A DNA stretch of 46,784 nucleotides from Pseudomonadota bacterium (GTDB lineage: Bacteria; Chloroflexota; UBA6077; JAJPHF01): NCBI GenBank assembly GCA_021325365.1, contig JAJPHF010000060.1:1-46784 (forward strand). The letters run 5' to 3'. How positions within the stretch are numbered: the stretch's first letter is position 1; each line of letters begins with the position of its first letter. The notes beneath the pieces are model-generated. The model was not told the origin of the DNA. It saw only the letters and a program-made list of their open reading frames with translations, and searched no databases. Shown here piece after piece: positions 1 through 7,536 of the stretch. The position numbers and the translations under genes are program-made.

Positions 1-176
1 ACGGGGGCAGTGGCGCTCGCAGTATTCCGCGCCACAGGCCGCGGGCGGCCACGAGAGCCGCCCCTACGACACGCGGGCCGCTCACCTGGCGCGCAAACGG
101 CTCTAGGCGGAGCGGACGATCCTGGTCCCACCCCTACGAGAGGCTTGGTGCTCACCTGGTGCGCGAGCGGCGCTAA
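1..176. repeat. Intergenic GGGCGGC-hairpin repeat, copy A
   Basis: This stretch carries GGCAGTGGCGCT, then CGCGCCACAGGC, then GGGCGGC-CACGAGA-GCCGCCC (a perfect 7-bp hairpin arm pair), then a CTCACCTGG-CGCGCAA-GGCGCTAAGCG end module. The same modules recur at 12671-13016. The last module runs over the TAG stop codon (173-175, minus strand) of the NfeD gene. No gene is supported inside it. Confidence 0.75.
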
Positions 177-1543
177 GCGCGGAGCGCGGGGGTGGGACGG
201 CCGTGCGGCGGGGTCGCGATGGCGGGTGGGGCCACCTGGCGGACGCGCAAGCGCAGGCCGTCTACCGCGAGCACCTCGACGATGGCCCCGACGGGGATCG
301 TTTCGCCGTCCGAGCGAGCGCTCCAAAGCTCGCCGGCGACGAAGACGAGGCCATCGGGCGCAAGCGCCGCCCGGACCTCGCCCCGCAGTCCCAGGAGGTG
401 CTCCCGGCCGGTCACTGGCCGCCGGTACTGCGTCCTGAGCGCGGTGCCTAGCAGCGCGCCGAAGAACAGCGAGAGGAAGAGCGTCACGAGCGCGATGACC
501 TGCGGCGCGAGCGCCAGATAAGGGGCGCTCTCGGGCGTGTTGTAGAGGATCGCGGAGCCGAGCACGAACGCCGCCACCCCACCAACCGTCGCGGCGCCGT
601 GCGTGGGCGCGACCAGGTCGAAGGCGAACAAGCCCATAGCGAACAGGATCAGCAGCACGCCGGCCAGGTTGACCGGGAGGGTGCCCAATGCATAGAGCGC
701 GAGGAGCAGGGCCAGGCCTCCCGCGACGCCAGGCAGGATCGCGCCAGGATTGGCCAGCTCGTAGATCAGCGCGAGGCTGCCGAGGCTGAGCAGCAGGTAG
801 GCGATCGTCGGGTCGGTGATCGCGTGCAGGAGCCGCTCCTGGGGCTGCATCTCCACGGCGCGCACGGGCAGGCCCGCCGTGTGGAGAGTCACTTCCCCGC
901 TCGGGGTGGCGACGCGGGCGCCGTCCGCCTGGCGCAGTAGGTCGGGGACGTCGGCGGCGACGTAGTTGACGACGCCGAGCTGCAGCGCGTCCTGGGCGGG
1001 CACGTTGACCGCTTGACGGACCGCGTCTTCGGCCCAGTCGGCGTTGCGCCCCCGCTCGGCAGCAAGCCCGCGAATGTAGGCTACGGCGTCGTTGGTGACC
1101 TTGTTGCGCATCTCGTCGGACATCTGCTGCTCGCCGTTCTGACCGAGCGAGACGGGGGTGGCGGAGCCGATGTTGGTGTTGGGCGCCATCGCGGCGAGCT
1201 GCGCGCTGTAGGTGATGTAGACCCCGGCCGAGGCGTCCCGCGCGCCCGCGGGCGCGACGTAGACGATCACGGGCACGGCGCTCGCCAGGATGCGCTGGAC
1301 GATGAGTCGCATGGAGCTGTCCAGCCCGCCGGGCGTGTCGAGCTGGAGGACCAGTACAGCAGCCCCGTCCTTTTCGGCGGACGCGATCGCGCGGTCCACA
1401 TAGCTGGCGGCGGGCGGGTTGATGACGCCGTCCAGCCGGGCTACGGCCGCGTAGTCCCCCGCGGCGGCGGCTGGCGAGCCGGCGGTAACCGCGAGCAGCA
1501 GGCAGCCGAGCCAGGCGGCGGCGAGAAGGCGGAGCACGTGCAT
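173..1543 (-). CDS. nfeD: NfeD-family membrane-bound ClpP-class serine protease
   Basis: The 456-residue protein starts with a signal peptide (about residues 1-27). A ClpP/crotonase-fold protease domain (about 30-220) follows, then four or five hydrophobic segments (about 245-370), then a C-terminal OB-fold NfeD domain (about 375-440). Ser105 in the DASAGVYIT motif and Lys148 in RNKVTNDAV match the Ser-Lys catalytic dyad of the archaeal 1510-N protease family in context and spacing. Such proteins are thought to work in membrane protein quality control, often next to a stomatin; no stomatin gene is visible here, though the gene lies near the window edge. The SD is weak. The stop codon lies inside a dispersed repeat. 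The family call is firm; the substrate is unknown. Confidence 0.9.
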   Translation of the reverse strand: MHVLRLLAAAWLGCLLLAVTAGSPAAAAGDYAAVARLDGVINPPAASYVDRAIASAEKDGAAVLVLQLDTPGGLDSSMRLIVQRILASAVPVIVYVAPAGARDASAGVYITYSAQLAAMAPNTNIGSATPVSLGQNGEQQMSDEMRNKVTNDAVAYIRGLAAERGRNADWAEDAVRQAVNVPAQDALQLGVVNYVAADVPDLLRQADGARVATPSGEVTLHTAGLPVRAVEMQPQERLLHAITDPTIAYLLLSLGSLALIYELANPGAILPGVAGGLALLLALYALGTLPVNLAGVLLILFAMGLFAFDLVAPTHGAATVGGVAAFVLGSAILYNTPESAPYLALAPQVIALVTLFLSLFFGALLGTALRTQYRRPVTGREHLLGLRGEVRAALAPDGLVFVAGELWSARSDGETIPVGAIVEVLAVDGLRLRVRQVAPPAIATPPHGRPTPALRA

Positions 1544-1592
1544 TTGGCGGTTCCCGGTTGCGGCGAAGGAACCCTTCGCCTGATGCTAGCCG

Positions 1593-1598
1593 TATAGT
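1593..1598 (+). promoter_or_regulatory. Candidate -10 box for the Nudix gene
   Basis: TATAGT lies about 75 nt upstream of the Nudix start, in the divergent gap with nfeD. TACTAT reads on the other strand at 1599-1594, so both genes may use this AT-rich spot. The -35 elements are weak. Confidence 0.4.
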
Positions 1599-1672
1599 AT
1601 CATCCGAGAGCGGGGGAGCCGGCGCCGCCGACGGCAAACCCGCCCCACCACCCCGGCACCTGGCGAGAGACG

Positions 1673-2239
1673 ATGGCCGGCGAACAACCCCGCTTCTACT
1701 TCGCAGACAACCACCGCCACTATCGCTACTGCCCGCACTGCGCTACGCCGCTCGACGTCGCGCTCGAGGGGCTGCGGCACCGTCCGACGTGTCCGAGCTG
1801 CGGCTTCGTGCAGTACCTGAACCCGCCGCTCGCCGCGACGATCTTGCTGGCGCGCGGCGACCGCGTGCTGCTGGCGCGGCGCACGATCGAGCCCCGGCGG
1901 GGCTACTGGACGCTGCCCGGTGGGTATGTGGAGCTGGGCGAGAGCGCCGAGGAGGCAGCGGTGCGCGAGGCGAAAGAGGAGATCGGCGTGGACGTGCAGG
2001 TCGATCGCCTGCTGGGGCTGCACTCCGGAGCCCCTAGCGCCGTGGCCGTCGCCCTGTTCGCCGGCCGCATCGTCCGCGGCGAGCCCGAGCCGCTCCACGA
2101 GGTCGACCGCGTGGGCTTCTTCCGCGCGGATGATCTGCCACCCATCGCTTTCTGGAGCACCCACTGGGCGCTGGACCTCTGGGACGCCGAACGACGTCGC
2201 CAGTCCCCTGACCGCAACTCCGCCCGGCGGCACGGCTAG
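1673..2239 (+). CDS. Nudix hydrolase with N-terminal zinc ribbon
   Basis: The protein has 188 residues. A four-cysteine zinc ribbon (Cys20, Cys23, Cys40, Cys43) is followed by a Nudix domain whose box spans residues 84-106 and fits GX5EX7REUXEEXGU (E90, R98, E99, E102, E103). The layout resembles the zinc ribbon plus Nudix part of NudC-like NADH pyrophosphatases, but the protein lacks the long N-terminal NudC domain. It is probably a cytosolic nucleoside-diphosphate-X hydrolase of unknown substrate. It is transcribed divergently from nfeD. The ATG follows a GCGAGAGACG stretch, a modest ribosome site. The family is certain and the substrate open. Confidence 0.9.
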   Translation: MAGEQPRFYFADNHRHYRYCPHCATPLDVALEGLRHRPTCPSCGFVQYLNPPLAATILLARGDRVLLARRTIEPRRGYWTLPGGYVELGESAEEAAVREAKEEIGVDVQVDRLLGLHSGAPSAVAVALFAGRIVRGEPEPLHEVDRVGFFRADDLPPIAFWSTHWALDLWDAERRRQSPDRNSARRHG

Positions 2240-2260
2240 TCCTCGCGCCGGTCCACAAGC

Positions 2261-2290
2261 TTGGTCGCTGGCAGCGCCGGCCGGTACAAT
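2261..2290 (+). promoter_or_regulatory. Candidate sigma70-type promoter of the 44-residue protein
   Basis: TTGGTC (2261-2266), an 18-nt spacer and TACAAT (2285-2290) lie about 80 nt ahead of the small basic gene. The GGTACAATTC core recurs at 7486 ahead of uvrB. Confidence 0.5.
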
Positions 2291-2372
2291 TCGCCTCGGC
2301 GCTCCGCCACCGCGGCACCACGCCGTTGCGAGGGCAGGATCGCCAACGCTGAACGTGCGCGAGGAGTGCTGC

Positions 2373-2507
2373 ATGAACAAGCGCAAGCGAGTCGCCTGGC
2401 AGAAGCACCGGGCCAAGGCCAAGAAGCTGGAAGAGCGCCGTAAGGCGTTGCCGCGCGCGCTGCGCCAGCAGGGCCGGCGGTCCGCTTCGGCGGCAGCCGG
2501 TAGCTAG
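2373..2507 (+). CDS. 44-residue highly basic protein of unknown function
   Basis: This small gene begins ATG AAC AAG CGC AAG, preceded by GAGGAG eight bases upstream. The product is 44 residues with about 18 Lys or Arg. It begins MNKRKRVAWQKHRAKAKKLE and is followed by a short Arg/Ala/Ser tail. From memory, similar MNKRK-W-KHR peptides occur in other Chloroflexota; this could not be searched. The composition suggests binding to RNA or the ribosome, or a nucleoid role, by analogy with small basic ribosomal proteins such as bTHX, but there is no sequence match to those. It has its own promoter and a strong SD. The coding call is good; the function is unknown. Confidence 0.72.
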   Translation: MNKRKRVAWQKHRAKAKKLEERRKALPRALRQQGRRSASAAAGS

Positions 2508-2538
2508 CGGGCAGGCCGCCGACCACATAGGGAGCCTC

Positions 2539-3351
2539 ATGGAACCAAAATCGCGAGCCACTTGGCCGCGCTGGCTTGGCGGCGGCCTGATCGCTGGCCT
2601 CGTCGGCGCGGCGCTCGTCGCCCAGGCGGTCACCGCGCGTCCCGGCGCCCCGCTAGCGGCCGCCCCGCCGGCGCCGGTGGCGCTGGCCGCCGACACGGCT
2701 TCGCCGGCGGATGCGCCGCCCGCGCTCGTCGACGTCGAGGCGGCGGATGCGGCCACCGGGCTGGCCGACGCGCCCGACGCGACGAATGACACGCTCGACG
2801 CGGCGGCGACCGCGCCCCATCCCCGGCTAGCGGAGGTGCCCTTCCGCACGCAGCGAGATGGCTCGCCGTACGCGGGATCGAACTGCGGACCGGCGACGCT
2901 GGCCATGGTCCTCGAGGCGTACGGCGTCAGCGAGGGCAACGACGACCTGCGCTACCTGACGCACACGTACCAGGGAACGTGGCCCCGACGCGGCGGCACG
3001 GCCCTTCAGTACATGGCGCAGGTGGGCGAGGACTTCGGCCTGCACGCCGTTGGCCTGTACGACGGGGACGCGTTCCGGCAGTGGAGCGTGGCCGATGTCC
3101 GCGCCGAGGTCGAGCAGGGCCACCCCGTCATCGCGCTCGTGAAGTACCGGCTCTTGCCTGGCCGCAGCTATTCGACCGTGCGCTACGATCACTACGTCGT
3201 CCTGTGGGAGGACACGCCCAACGGCTTCATCTACAACGACCCAATCTATTCGGACGCCGACGAGGGCTTTGGCCGCTTCATGACCGACGCGCAGCTAGAC
3301 GCGGCGATGGCGCCAACGATGGAGCCACGCCAGGCAGTCGCCTTCTATTAG
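2539..3351 (+). CDS. Membrane-anchored or secreted C39-like cysteine peptidase
   Basis: The protein has 270 residues. An N-terminal hydrophobic segment (about 12-32) serves as signal or anchor. An Ala/Pro/Asp-rich linker (about 33-92) leads to a C39_2-type papain-like domain (about 95-270). Candidate catalytic residues are Cys116 in the SNCGPATLAM motif, His218 in YDHYVV, and Asn233/Asp234 in YNDPI. In related proteins this domain cleaves peptides outside the cell or binds wall peptides. The gene follows the 44-residue gene by 31 nt and has a GGAG SD, so cotranscription is plausible. No transporter domain is attached, unlike bacteriocin-exporter C39 domains. Confidence 0.82.
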   Translation: MEPKSRATWPRWLGGGLIAGLVGAALVAQAVTARPGAPLAAAPPAPVALAADTASPADAPPALVDVEAADAATGLADAPDATNDTLDAAATAPHPRLAEVPFRTQRDGSPYAGSNCGPATLAMVLEAYGVSEGNDDLRYLTHTYQGTWPRRGGTALQYMAQVGEDFGLHAVGLYDGDAFRQWSVADVRAEVEQGHPVIALVKYRLLPGRSYSTVRYDHYVVLWEDTPNGFIYNDPIYSDADEGFGRFMTDAQLDAAMAPTMEPRQAVAFY

Positions 3352-3426
3352 CTAGCCGCGGCGACGGACGACGGGCGCCAGGTCTGGCCTGCCCGATCCG
3401 GCCCTGGGGTTCGCCGACGGAGGCGG

Positions 3427-3510
3427 GCCCTCACCCCGACCCTCTCCCAGGGGGAGAGGGAGTAAGACGCGCCCTCACCCCGACCCTCTCCCAGGGGGAG
3501 AGGGAGTAAG
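3427..3510. repeat. Tandem pair of CCCTCACCCCGACCCTCTCCC palindromic repeats
   Basis: Two identical 40-bp units (3427-3466 and 3471-3510) each contain CCCTCTCCC-AGG-GGGAGAGGG, a perfect 9-bp inverted repeat, followed by AGTAAG. A third, slightly diverged unit is at 4589-4628. They lie between the convergent peptidase and fpg genes. Open frames across them are repeat artefacts. Confidence 0.9.
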
Positions 3511-3555
3511 GGAACGCCAGGCCCGGATTCGGGATCACACGCTCTGCACGGCGCT

Positions 3556-4524
3556 TTAGCCGGATATGCGCGGCGGGCGGTGACGCCGCGCAGACTTCGA
3601 CGGGGCCGCAGTCCCACTGCTTGGCTCGGCGCTCGCCGGGGCCGCGAGCACCTGGCACGCCGGACAGAGGTGGGTATCGCGGCTGGCGAGGGTGACACGC
3701 TGGACGGGTGTGCCGCAGCGTGGGCAGGGATCGCCCTGACGGTGGAAGACGGCCAGAGAGTCCTGGTGCCGGCCCTTGTGGCCCAACAGGTCGCGGTAGG
3801 TGTGGAACGTGGTCCCCCGGTTGGCGATGGCTTCCGTCAGCACGGCTTGAATGGCCGCGTGCAGGTCGCGCACCTCGGCTGGCGCGAGGCTGCCGGCCGC
3901 CCGCCCCGGGTGCAAGCGAGCCCGCCAGAGGGCCTCGTCCACGTAGATGTTGCCGAGGCCGGCGATCTCGTGCTGGTCTAGGAGCAGCGCCTTCAGGCGG
4001 GCGCGTCGGCCGCGCAGCGAGGCGGCCAAGGCGTCGACCGTGAAGGCGGGATCGAGCGGCTCGGGCCCCAGGCTGTCGAGCTGGAGCGCCGCGCTAAGCT
4101 TGGCCGGCGGCGCGAGGTAGAGGCGGGTGTAGCGGCTGCGATCGAGCACGCGCAGGCGCGCGTCAGCGGCCAGCTCGAGGATCAGCAGCGTGTCGGGGTC
4201 GACCGGCTGGCCAGCTTCAGCGGTCGCCGGCGCTGCCGCGGACGGGCCGCCGACAGGCTCGGCCGGCGGCTCATCCAACAGGAACTGGCCGAAGAGCGCC
4301 AACTGGAGCGCGAGAACACGGCCGCTGTCGAGGTCGAGCAGGAGGTACTTCGCGCGCCGACGGGCGCCGACGAACGTGGCGCCGTCCAGCTGCGCGCAGA
4401 ACGCCACGGGCGTCGGCAGCCGCACGACCTCTGGCGCCAGCAGGCGGACGCCCACGATGCGGCGACCGAGCAGGTGGCACTCGGCGTCGCGCCGCAGCGT
4501 CTCGACCTCGGGCAGCTCGGGCAT
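3556..4524 (-). CDS. mutM: Divergent formamidopyrimidine-DNA glycosylase (Fpg/MutM family)
   Basis: The 322-residue protein begins MPELPEVETLRR, so it keeps the Pro2 and Glu3 catalytic end. It keeps the hinge Lys59 in RRRAKYLL, a helix-two-turn-helix region around GLGNIYVDEALWRA, and a C-terminal zinc finger (CPRCG with CPACQ). It should remove oxidised purines from DNA and nick by beta/delta elimination. Three features are odd. The HLGM segment that carries the intercalating Met reads QLAL (Leu77). The DPRRFG loop reads DRSRYT (128-133). There is a Pro/Ala-rich insertion (about 85-110) plus a disordered tail of about 35 residues after the zinc finger. A relaxed or altered lesion preference is possible. 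Confidence 0.87.
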   Translation of the reverse strand: MPELPEVETLRRDAECHLLGRRIVGVRLLAPEVVRLPTPVAFCAQLDGATFVGARRRAKYLLLDLDSGRVLALQLALFGQFLLDEPPAEPVGGPSAAAPATAEAGQPVDPDTLLILELAADARLRVLDRSRYTRLYLAPPAKLSAALQLDSLGPEPLDPAFTVDALAASLRGRRARLKALLLDQHEIAGLGNIYVDEALWRARLHPGRAAGSLAPAEVRDLHAAIQAVLTEAIANRGTTFHTYRDLLGHKGRHQDSLAVFHRQGDPCPRCGTPVQRVTLASRDTHLCPACQVLAAPASAEPSSGTAAPSKSARRHRPPRISG

Positions 4525-4871
4525 GGTTGGCCTCCCGCGCCAGTTTTACGGCGTCGTACCCGATGTGGGCGGTTGGCCTAGCGGGCGGACCCTCACCCCG
4601 ACCCTCTCCCAGGGGGAGATGGGGAGGGAAGCCCTTACGCTGGGACGCGAAATACGGCGGGTGGCGCTCCTCTCTCGGGGGCGAGGGCGTGAGGAAGCTC
4701 CGTCGTCGCATTCGCTGGTACAGGCGTAATGGCCTGCGATCGCCCCCCAGCCGCCGGGCACAGAGAGGCCGCCCCGAGGGGCGGCTGCCGCGCGCTCAGC
4801 GCTCGGCCAGGGATAGCGTCTATGTTTGGCTTTGCCAAACTTACACACCAACCTGGGCCGGCAGCTTAGGT
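4525..4871. repeat. Repeat-filled gap between fpg and rpsT
   Basis: This 347-nt stretch holds no supportable gene. It contains one CCCTCACCCCGACC repeat unit (4589-4628) and a 64-bp GTTTGGC-hairpin repeat (4806-4869) ending two bases before the rpsT stop codon. The rest looks non-coding. Confidence 0.7.
4806..4869. repeat. 64-bp GTTTGGC-hairpin repeat, copy 1
   Basis: The unit runs from GCCAGGGATAGCG to GGGCCGGCAGCTTAG and contains GTTTGGC-TTT-GCCAAAC at 4824-4840. Copy 2 at 5948-6011 matches at about 56 of 64 positions with both hairpin arms intact. Here it is the immediate 3' flank of rpsT (minus strand), so it may end or protect that transcript. Confidence 0.85.
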
Positions 4872-5141
4872 CTACGAGGAGGCGGTGGCGCGGTTCACCT
4901 TCTTCATGAGGCGCGACTTGCGGCGCGCGGCGTTGTTGCGGTGGATAACGCCCTTGGTCGCCGCCTTGTCGAGCGCGCGCACGGCCGCCCGGAGCGCCGC
5001 AGCCGTCGCCTCACCGCCCTCGCCGATGCTCTGCTCGGCCTTCTTCACGAACGTGCGCACGGACGAGCGCACCGCCTTGTTGCGGACGCGGCGGCGCTCG
5101 GCCACCCGCATCATCTTGATCGCCGACTTCGTATTCGGCAA
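4872..5141 (-). CDS. rpsT: 30S ribosomal protein S20
   Basis: The protein has 89 residues and matches S20: PNTKSAIK at the N-terminus, an Arg/Lys-rich first helix (RVAERRRVRNKAVRSSVRTF) and the conserved KGVIHRNNAARRKSRL block at about residues 63-78. It binds 16S rRNA in the small subunit body early in assembly. The start is a TTG (5141-5139) placed five bases after GGAGGA. Longer frames upstream lack family similarity. It is a single gene with its own TATAAT promoter. Non-ATG starts are common for rpsT in other bacteria and may limit its translation; this is inference here. Confidence 0.95.
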   Translation of the reverse strand: MPNTKSAIKMMRVAERRRVRNKAVRSSVRTFVKKAEQSIGEGGEATAAALRAAVRALDKAATKGVIHRNNAARRKSRLMKKVNRATASS

Positions 5142-5186
5142 CGGAATCCTCCACACTACCGGGGCAATCGTAGATAACCTTTGCGT

Positions 5187-5192
5187 ATTATA
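5187..5192 (-). promoter_or_regulatory. rpsT -10 box
   Basis: A perfect TATAAT reads on the minus strand 46 nt ahead of the TTG start. The -35 (TGGCCG, 17-nt spacing) is weak. Confidence 0.55.
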
Positions 5193-5229
5193 GGGTCTGC
5201 GCGGCGCCTCGGCCACTACCGGCCGCAGG

Positions 5230-5913
5230 CTAGCCCTGGACCGCGACCACCTCGATCTCCACGAGCCGCCCCTCGCCGGCAAAGCCGTCGACCGTCTCCC
5301 ACTCCAGTGGCACGTGGGCCACGGGCGCGGCCTGCTGCAGCGCCTGTCGCAGCACCTCGACGCTCTGCTGGCGCTGCAAGAAGCAGGAGAGCTGGGCGAC
5401 GTTCTGCCAGGACAGCCCGGCCTGGGCGAGCGACTGCGCGTGGACGGCGAGGTTGGCGGCCACCTGCTCGGCCAAGGTCGCCCCGGGCTGCGTCTCGCCG
5501 GAGGTGAACAGCAGCGAGTCATACGTCAGGTAGCGCAGGGGCGTCCGGGGCGGCTCGTACTCGACCAGCGTCTTCTCCGCGCCGGCCGCGTGGGGTCGCA
5601 GCAGCGTCACCTCCAGCGCGATGGCCGCCCCGGCATCCAGCACCGCGGGAGCGATCAGGCCCGAGCTAGCGCAGCGGGCGCGGCCGGAGAAGACCTCGCG
5701 CCGCGCCAGGCTGCCGGCATCGCGGGCCGCGCGGTCGCGGGCGAACAGGCGCGTGCGCACGGCGTTGTCGAGCGACAGGCCGAGCGGCGTGAGCGCCGGG
5801 GCGAAGGCGGACAGCAGACGGCGTGTGGCCTCCGGCGCGCTCAGTCCGGGCTCGCCCTCGCCCCATAGCCGGACGAACTCGCGGCCCAGCCAGGGATAAA
5901 CCGTCAGCCTCAT
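5230..5913 (-). CDS. Tandem Rid (YjgF/YER057c/UK114) superfamily protein
   Basis: The protein has 227 residues. The start ATG (5913) follows GAGGAGGG; longer readings lack an SD and cross a repeat. The C-terminal half (about 120-227) fits a Rid domain: LLFTSGETQPG, an EQVAANLAVHAQSLAQAGLSWQNV-type helix, and VPLEWETVDG followed by a VEIEVVAV strand. The N-terminal half (about 1-110) looks like a second, diverged Rid-like unit. Canonical RidA deaminates reactive enamines using an Arg near the C-terminal strand; I cannot place that Arg here (the region reads GFAGEGRLVEIE), so deaminase activity is doubtful. Function unknown. Confidence 0.72.
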   Translation of the reverse strand: MRLTVYPWLGREFVRLWGEGEPGLSAPEATRRLLSAFAPALTPLGLSLDNAVRTRLFARDRAARDAGSLARREVFSGRARCASSGLIAPAVLDAGAAIALEVTLLRPHAAGAEKTLVEYEPPRTPLRYLTYDSLLFTSGETQPGATLAEQVAANLAVHAQSLAQAGLSWQNVAQLSCFLQRQQSVEVLRQALQQAAPVAHVPLEWETVDGFAGEGRLVEIEVVAVQG

Positions 5914-5947
5914 GCTGCCCTCCTCGCTCGGACGACCTAAGCCCCCA

Positions 5948-6011
5948 GCCAGGGATAGCGGGTACGTTTGGCTTCGCCAAACAGACACGCCAACCGGGGC
6001 CGGCAGCTTAG
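5948..6011. repeat. 64-bp GTTTGGC-hairpin repeat, copy 2
   Basis: This is the second copy of the 4806-4869 unit, in the same orientation, with hairpin GTTTGGC-TTC-GCCAAAC at 5966-5982. It lies in the divergent gap between the Rid gene and the secreted protein gene, not at a 3' end, so a pure terminator role does not fit both sites. Confidence 0.85.
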
Positions 6012-6131
6012 CGCGATTCGTCGGCGCGGCCGCACCGGTCGCTGCGCTAATACTACCAGGCTCCGGAGATGCTGGCCCGGCGGCGGCGCCTGCCGGGCGC
6101 CCCAGGGCGTGCGCCGGGCCACGCGGCCGCG

Positions 6132-6137
6132 TATACT
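6132..6137 (+). promoter_or_regulatory. -10 box five bases before an ATG (possible leaderless start)
   Basis: TATACT ends five nucleotides before the ATG at 6143. Transcription would begin at or next to the start codon. No SD lies between them. Confidence 0.4.
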
Positions 6138-6142
6138 GCGCC

Positions 6143-7279
6143 ATGCGCCCGCTTACCCGTTGGCCCTTCGCGCTGGTCGCGCTCGTGGTGCTCCTGCTCC
6201 GGGGCGCTCTGTCCCCCCCGCCGCCCGCCCCTGCCCAGACGGCCTGGGCCGCCGAACCCACCTACCGCTATGCCGGGCACTACGAAGGCGATTGGAGCGC
6301 GGCCCTTGAGGTCGAGTCCTCCGAGACTACGGATGCGGGCGCCGTGTTCGAGCAGCAAGCGGGCGAGCTGCGCGGGACGGTGGCGCTGGACGTGGCGTGC
6401 GACGGGTCGGTAAGCGGGCAGGCCGCGGGCCAAAGCGCGACCGCTCCAGCCTTTGCCGCCCTCGCGACCGGCGATCAGGGGCCGCGGGTGCTGAGCGCGC
6501 GTCTCGACGTGGTAATCGAGAGCCCCTTCGCGGGAACGCTCGCCAGCCGAGCCGCCGAGGGGACGGCGAGCAAGGTCGATCTGGCAGTCGACGGCGCGCT
6601 CCGCGACCTGCCGGTGGAGGTCGAATCGGTGGCCGCGCCGGTGCCCTTCCAGCGCTGGTACAGCGGGGCCGGCGCGGTGCGACTGGCGTTACAGGAGGGC
6701 GCGCCGGGCCGGCTCGCCGGCGACCTCGACGGCCGACTCGACCTGGGCGCCGGTTCGGGCCAATACGACCCGTCCCTGCGCCCCCGGCTCCGCGGTCGCT
6801 GGGTGGCGGGCCGCGCGGCGGTTGCCCTCTGTCCCTGGCGGGGCGACGTGGTGGTGAGCGGCGCCTTTGGGGATGAACAGCTCCAAAGCGAGCGCCTGGA
6901 GCTGACGTTCCAGCCGACCGGGGACGGCCAGCTCGAGGGCGAGGGGCGGGGCGAGGCCGCGATCAGCGGCGGCACGCCCGGCGGGTGCGAGTACGCAGGC
7001 GGCGGCTCCTTCGCGGTGCTGGTGAGCGGCGAGGCGCAGCAGGGCCGCTTCCGGCTGCGCCTGGACGACGGCGGCCAACCCCAGCTGCTGCTCACCACGA
7101 GCTGTCCCGGCGGGCGCTATGTCAGCGCACAGACGCTGCTGACCCCGCTGTTCGGGGCGCTCGAGCTGCCGGAGAGCCCCGGCGCGTCCGCGCACCTCGA
7201 CCTGCCGCCGACGCAGCCGGACATCGGCGGCTCGCTCGATATAAGCATCGCACCGGTGGACGGGGCGGCGCCGCCGTGA
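6143..7279 (+). CDS. Secreted protein of unknown function
   Basis: The 378-residue product begins with a signal peptide (MRPLTRWPFALVALVVLLL, then a Pro/Ala-rich region). The mature part is made of alternating Gly/Ala/Asp-rich strands. It contains several GDLDGRLDLG- or GELRGTVALD-like stretches, which look like a beta-rich repetitive fold, and a few cysteines. I recognise no enzyme motif. The ATG at 6143 is chosen because the signal peptide begins there and no earlier start has one. It has no obvious operon partner and may be leaderless. GC content and codon use match the neighbours. Confidence 0.72.
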   Translation: MRPLTRWPFALVALVVLLLRGALSPPPPAPAQTAWAAEPTYRYAGHYEGDWSAALEVESSETTDAGAVFEQQAGELRGTVALDVACDGSVSGQAAGQSATAPAFAALATGDQGPRVLSARLDVVIESPFAGTLASRAAEGTASKVDLAVDGALRDLPVEVESVAAPVPFQRWYSGAGAVRLALQEGAPGRLAGDLDGRLDLGAGSGQYDPSLRPRLRGRWVAGRAAVALCPWRGDVVVSGAFGDEQLQSERLELTFQPTGDGQLEGEGRGEAAISGGTPGGCEYAGGGSFAVLVSGEAQQGRFRLRLDDGGQPQLLLTTSCPGGRYVSAQTLLTPLFGALELPESPGASAHLDLPPTQPDIGGSLDISIAPVDGAAPP

Positions 7280-7419
7280 GCCGGGCCGTCTCAAAGGCAT
7301 CACAGATGGCTCCGTCGGCGGCCGCTCGGCCCGACCGCGTGGCCGCCGACGCGGGCGGTCGCCCGACGCGTGGGTGGCCGCACGGCACGGCCCGCGGCCG
7401 AAAGTAGCGGCGTTGGCAC

Positions 7420-7459
7420 GGCGCCGCCGCCTTGCGGCGGGCGGCCGCGCGGCGGCGCC
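7420..7459. other. Long GC-rich hairpin upstream of uvrB
   Basis: GGCGCCGCCGC (7420-7430) pairs perfectly with GCGGCGGCGCC (7449-7459) around an 18-nt GC-rich loop. There is no U-run. It sits 29 nt ahead of the uvrB -10 box and could end upstream transcription or exclude readthrough. Confidence 0.5.
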
Positions 7460-7484
7460 CGCGTAGAGACTCGCTCGTCTGTTC

Positions 7485-7493
7485 TGGTACAAT
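7485..7493 (+). promoter_or_regulatory. Extended -10 promoter of uvrB
   Basis: TG-G-TACAAT is an extended -10 element 43 nt before the uvrB ATG. The -35 is weak. I see no LexA-like palindrome next to it. Confidence 0.5.
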
Positions 7494-7536
7494 TCTTCGC
7501 ACGCTTTGAGGTGGCGCACGCGCTCATAGGGAGCCT

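Noticed and set aside
3427..4628. Short peptides encoded across the CCCTCACCCCGACCC repeats
   Set aside because: The same peptide text appears wherever the repeat occurs and no ribosome site supports it; the DNA is an intergenic repeat.
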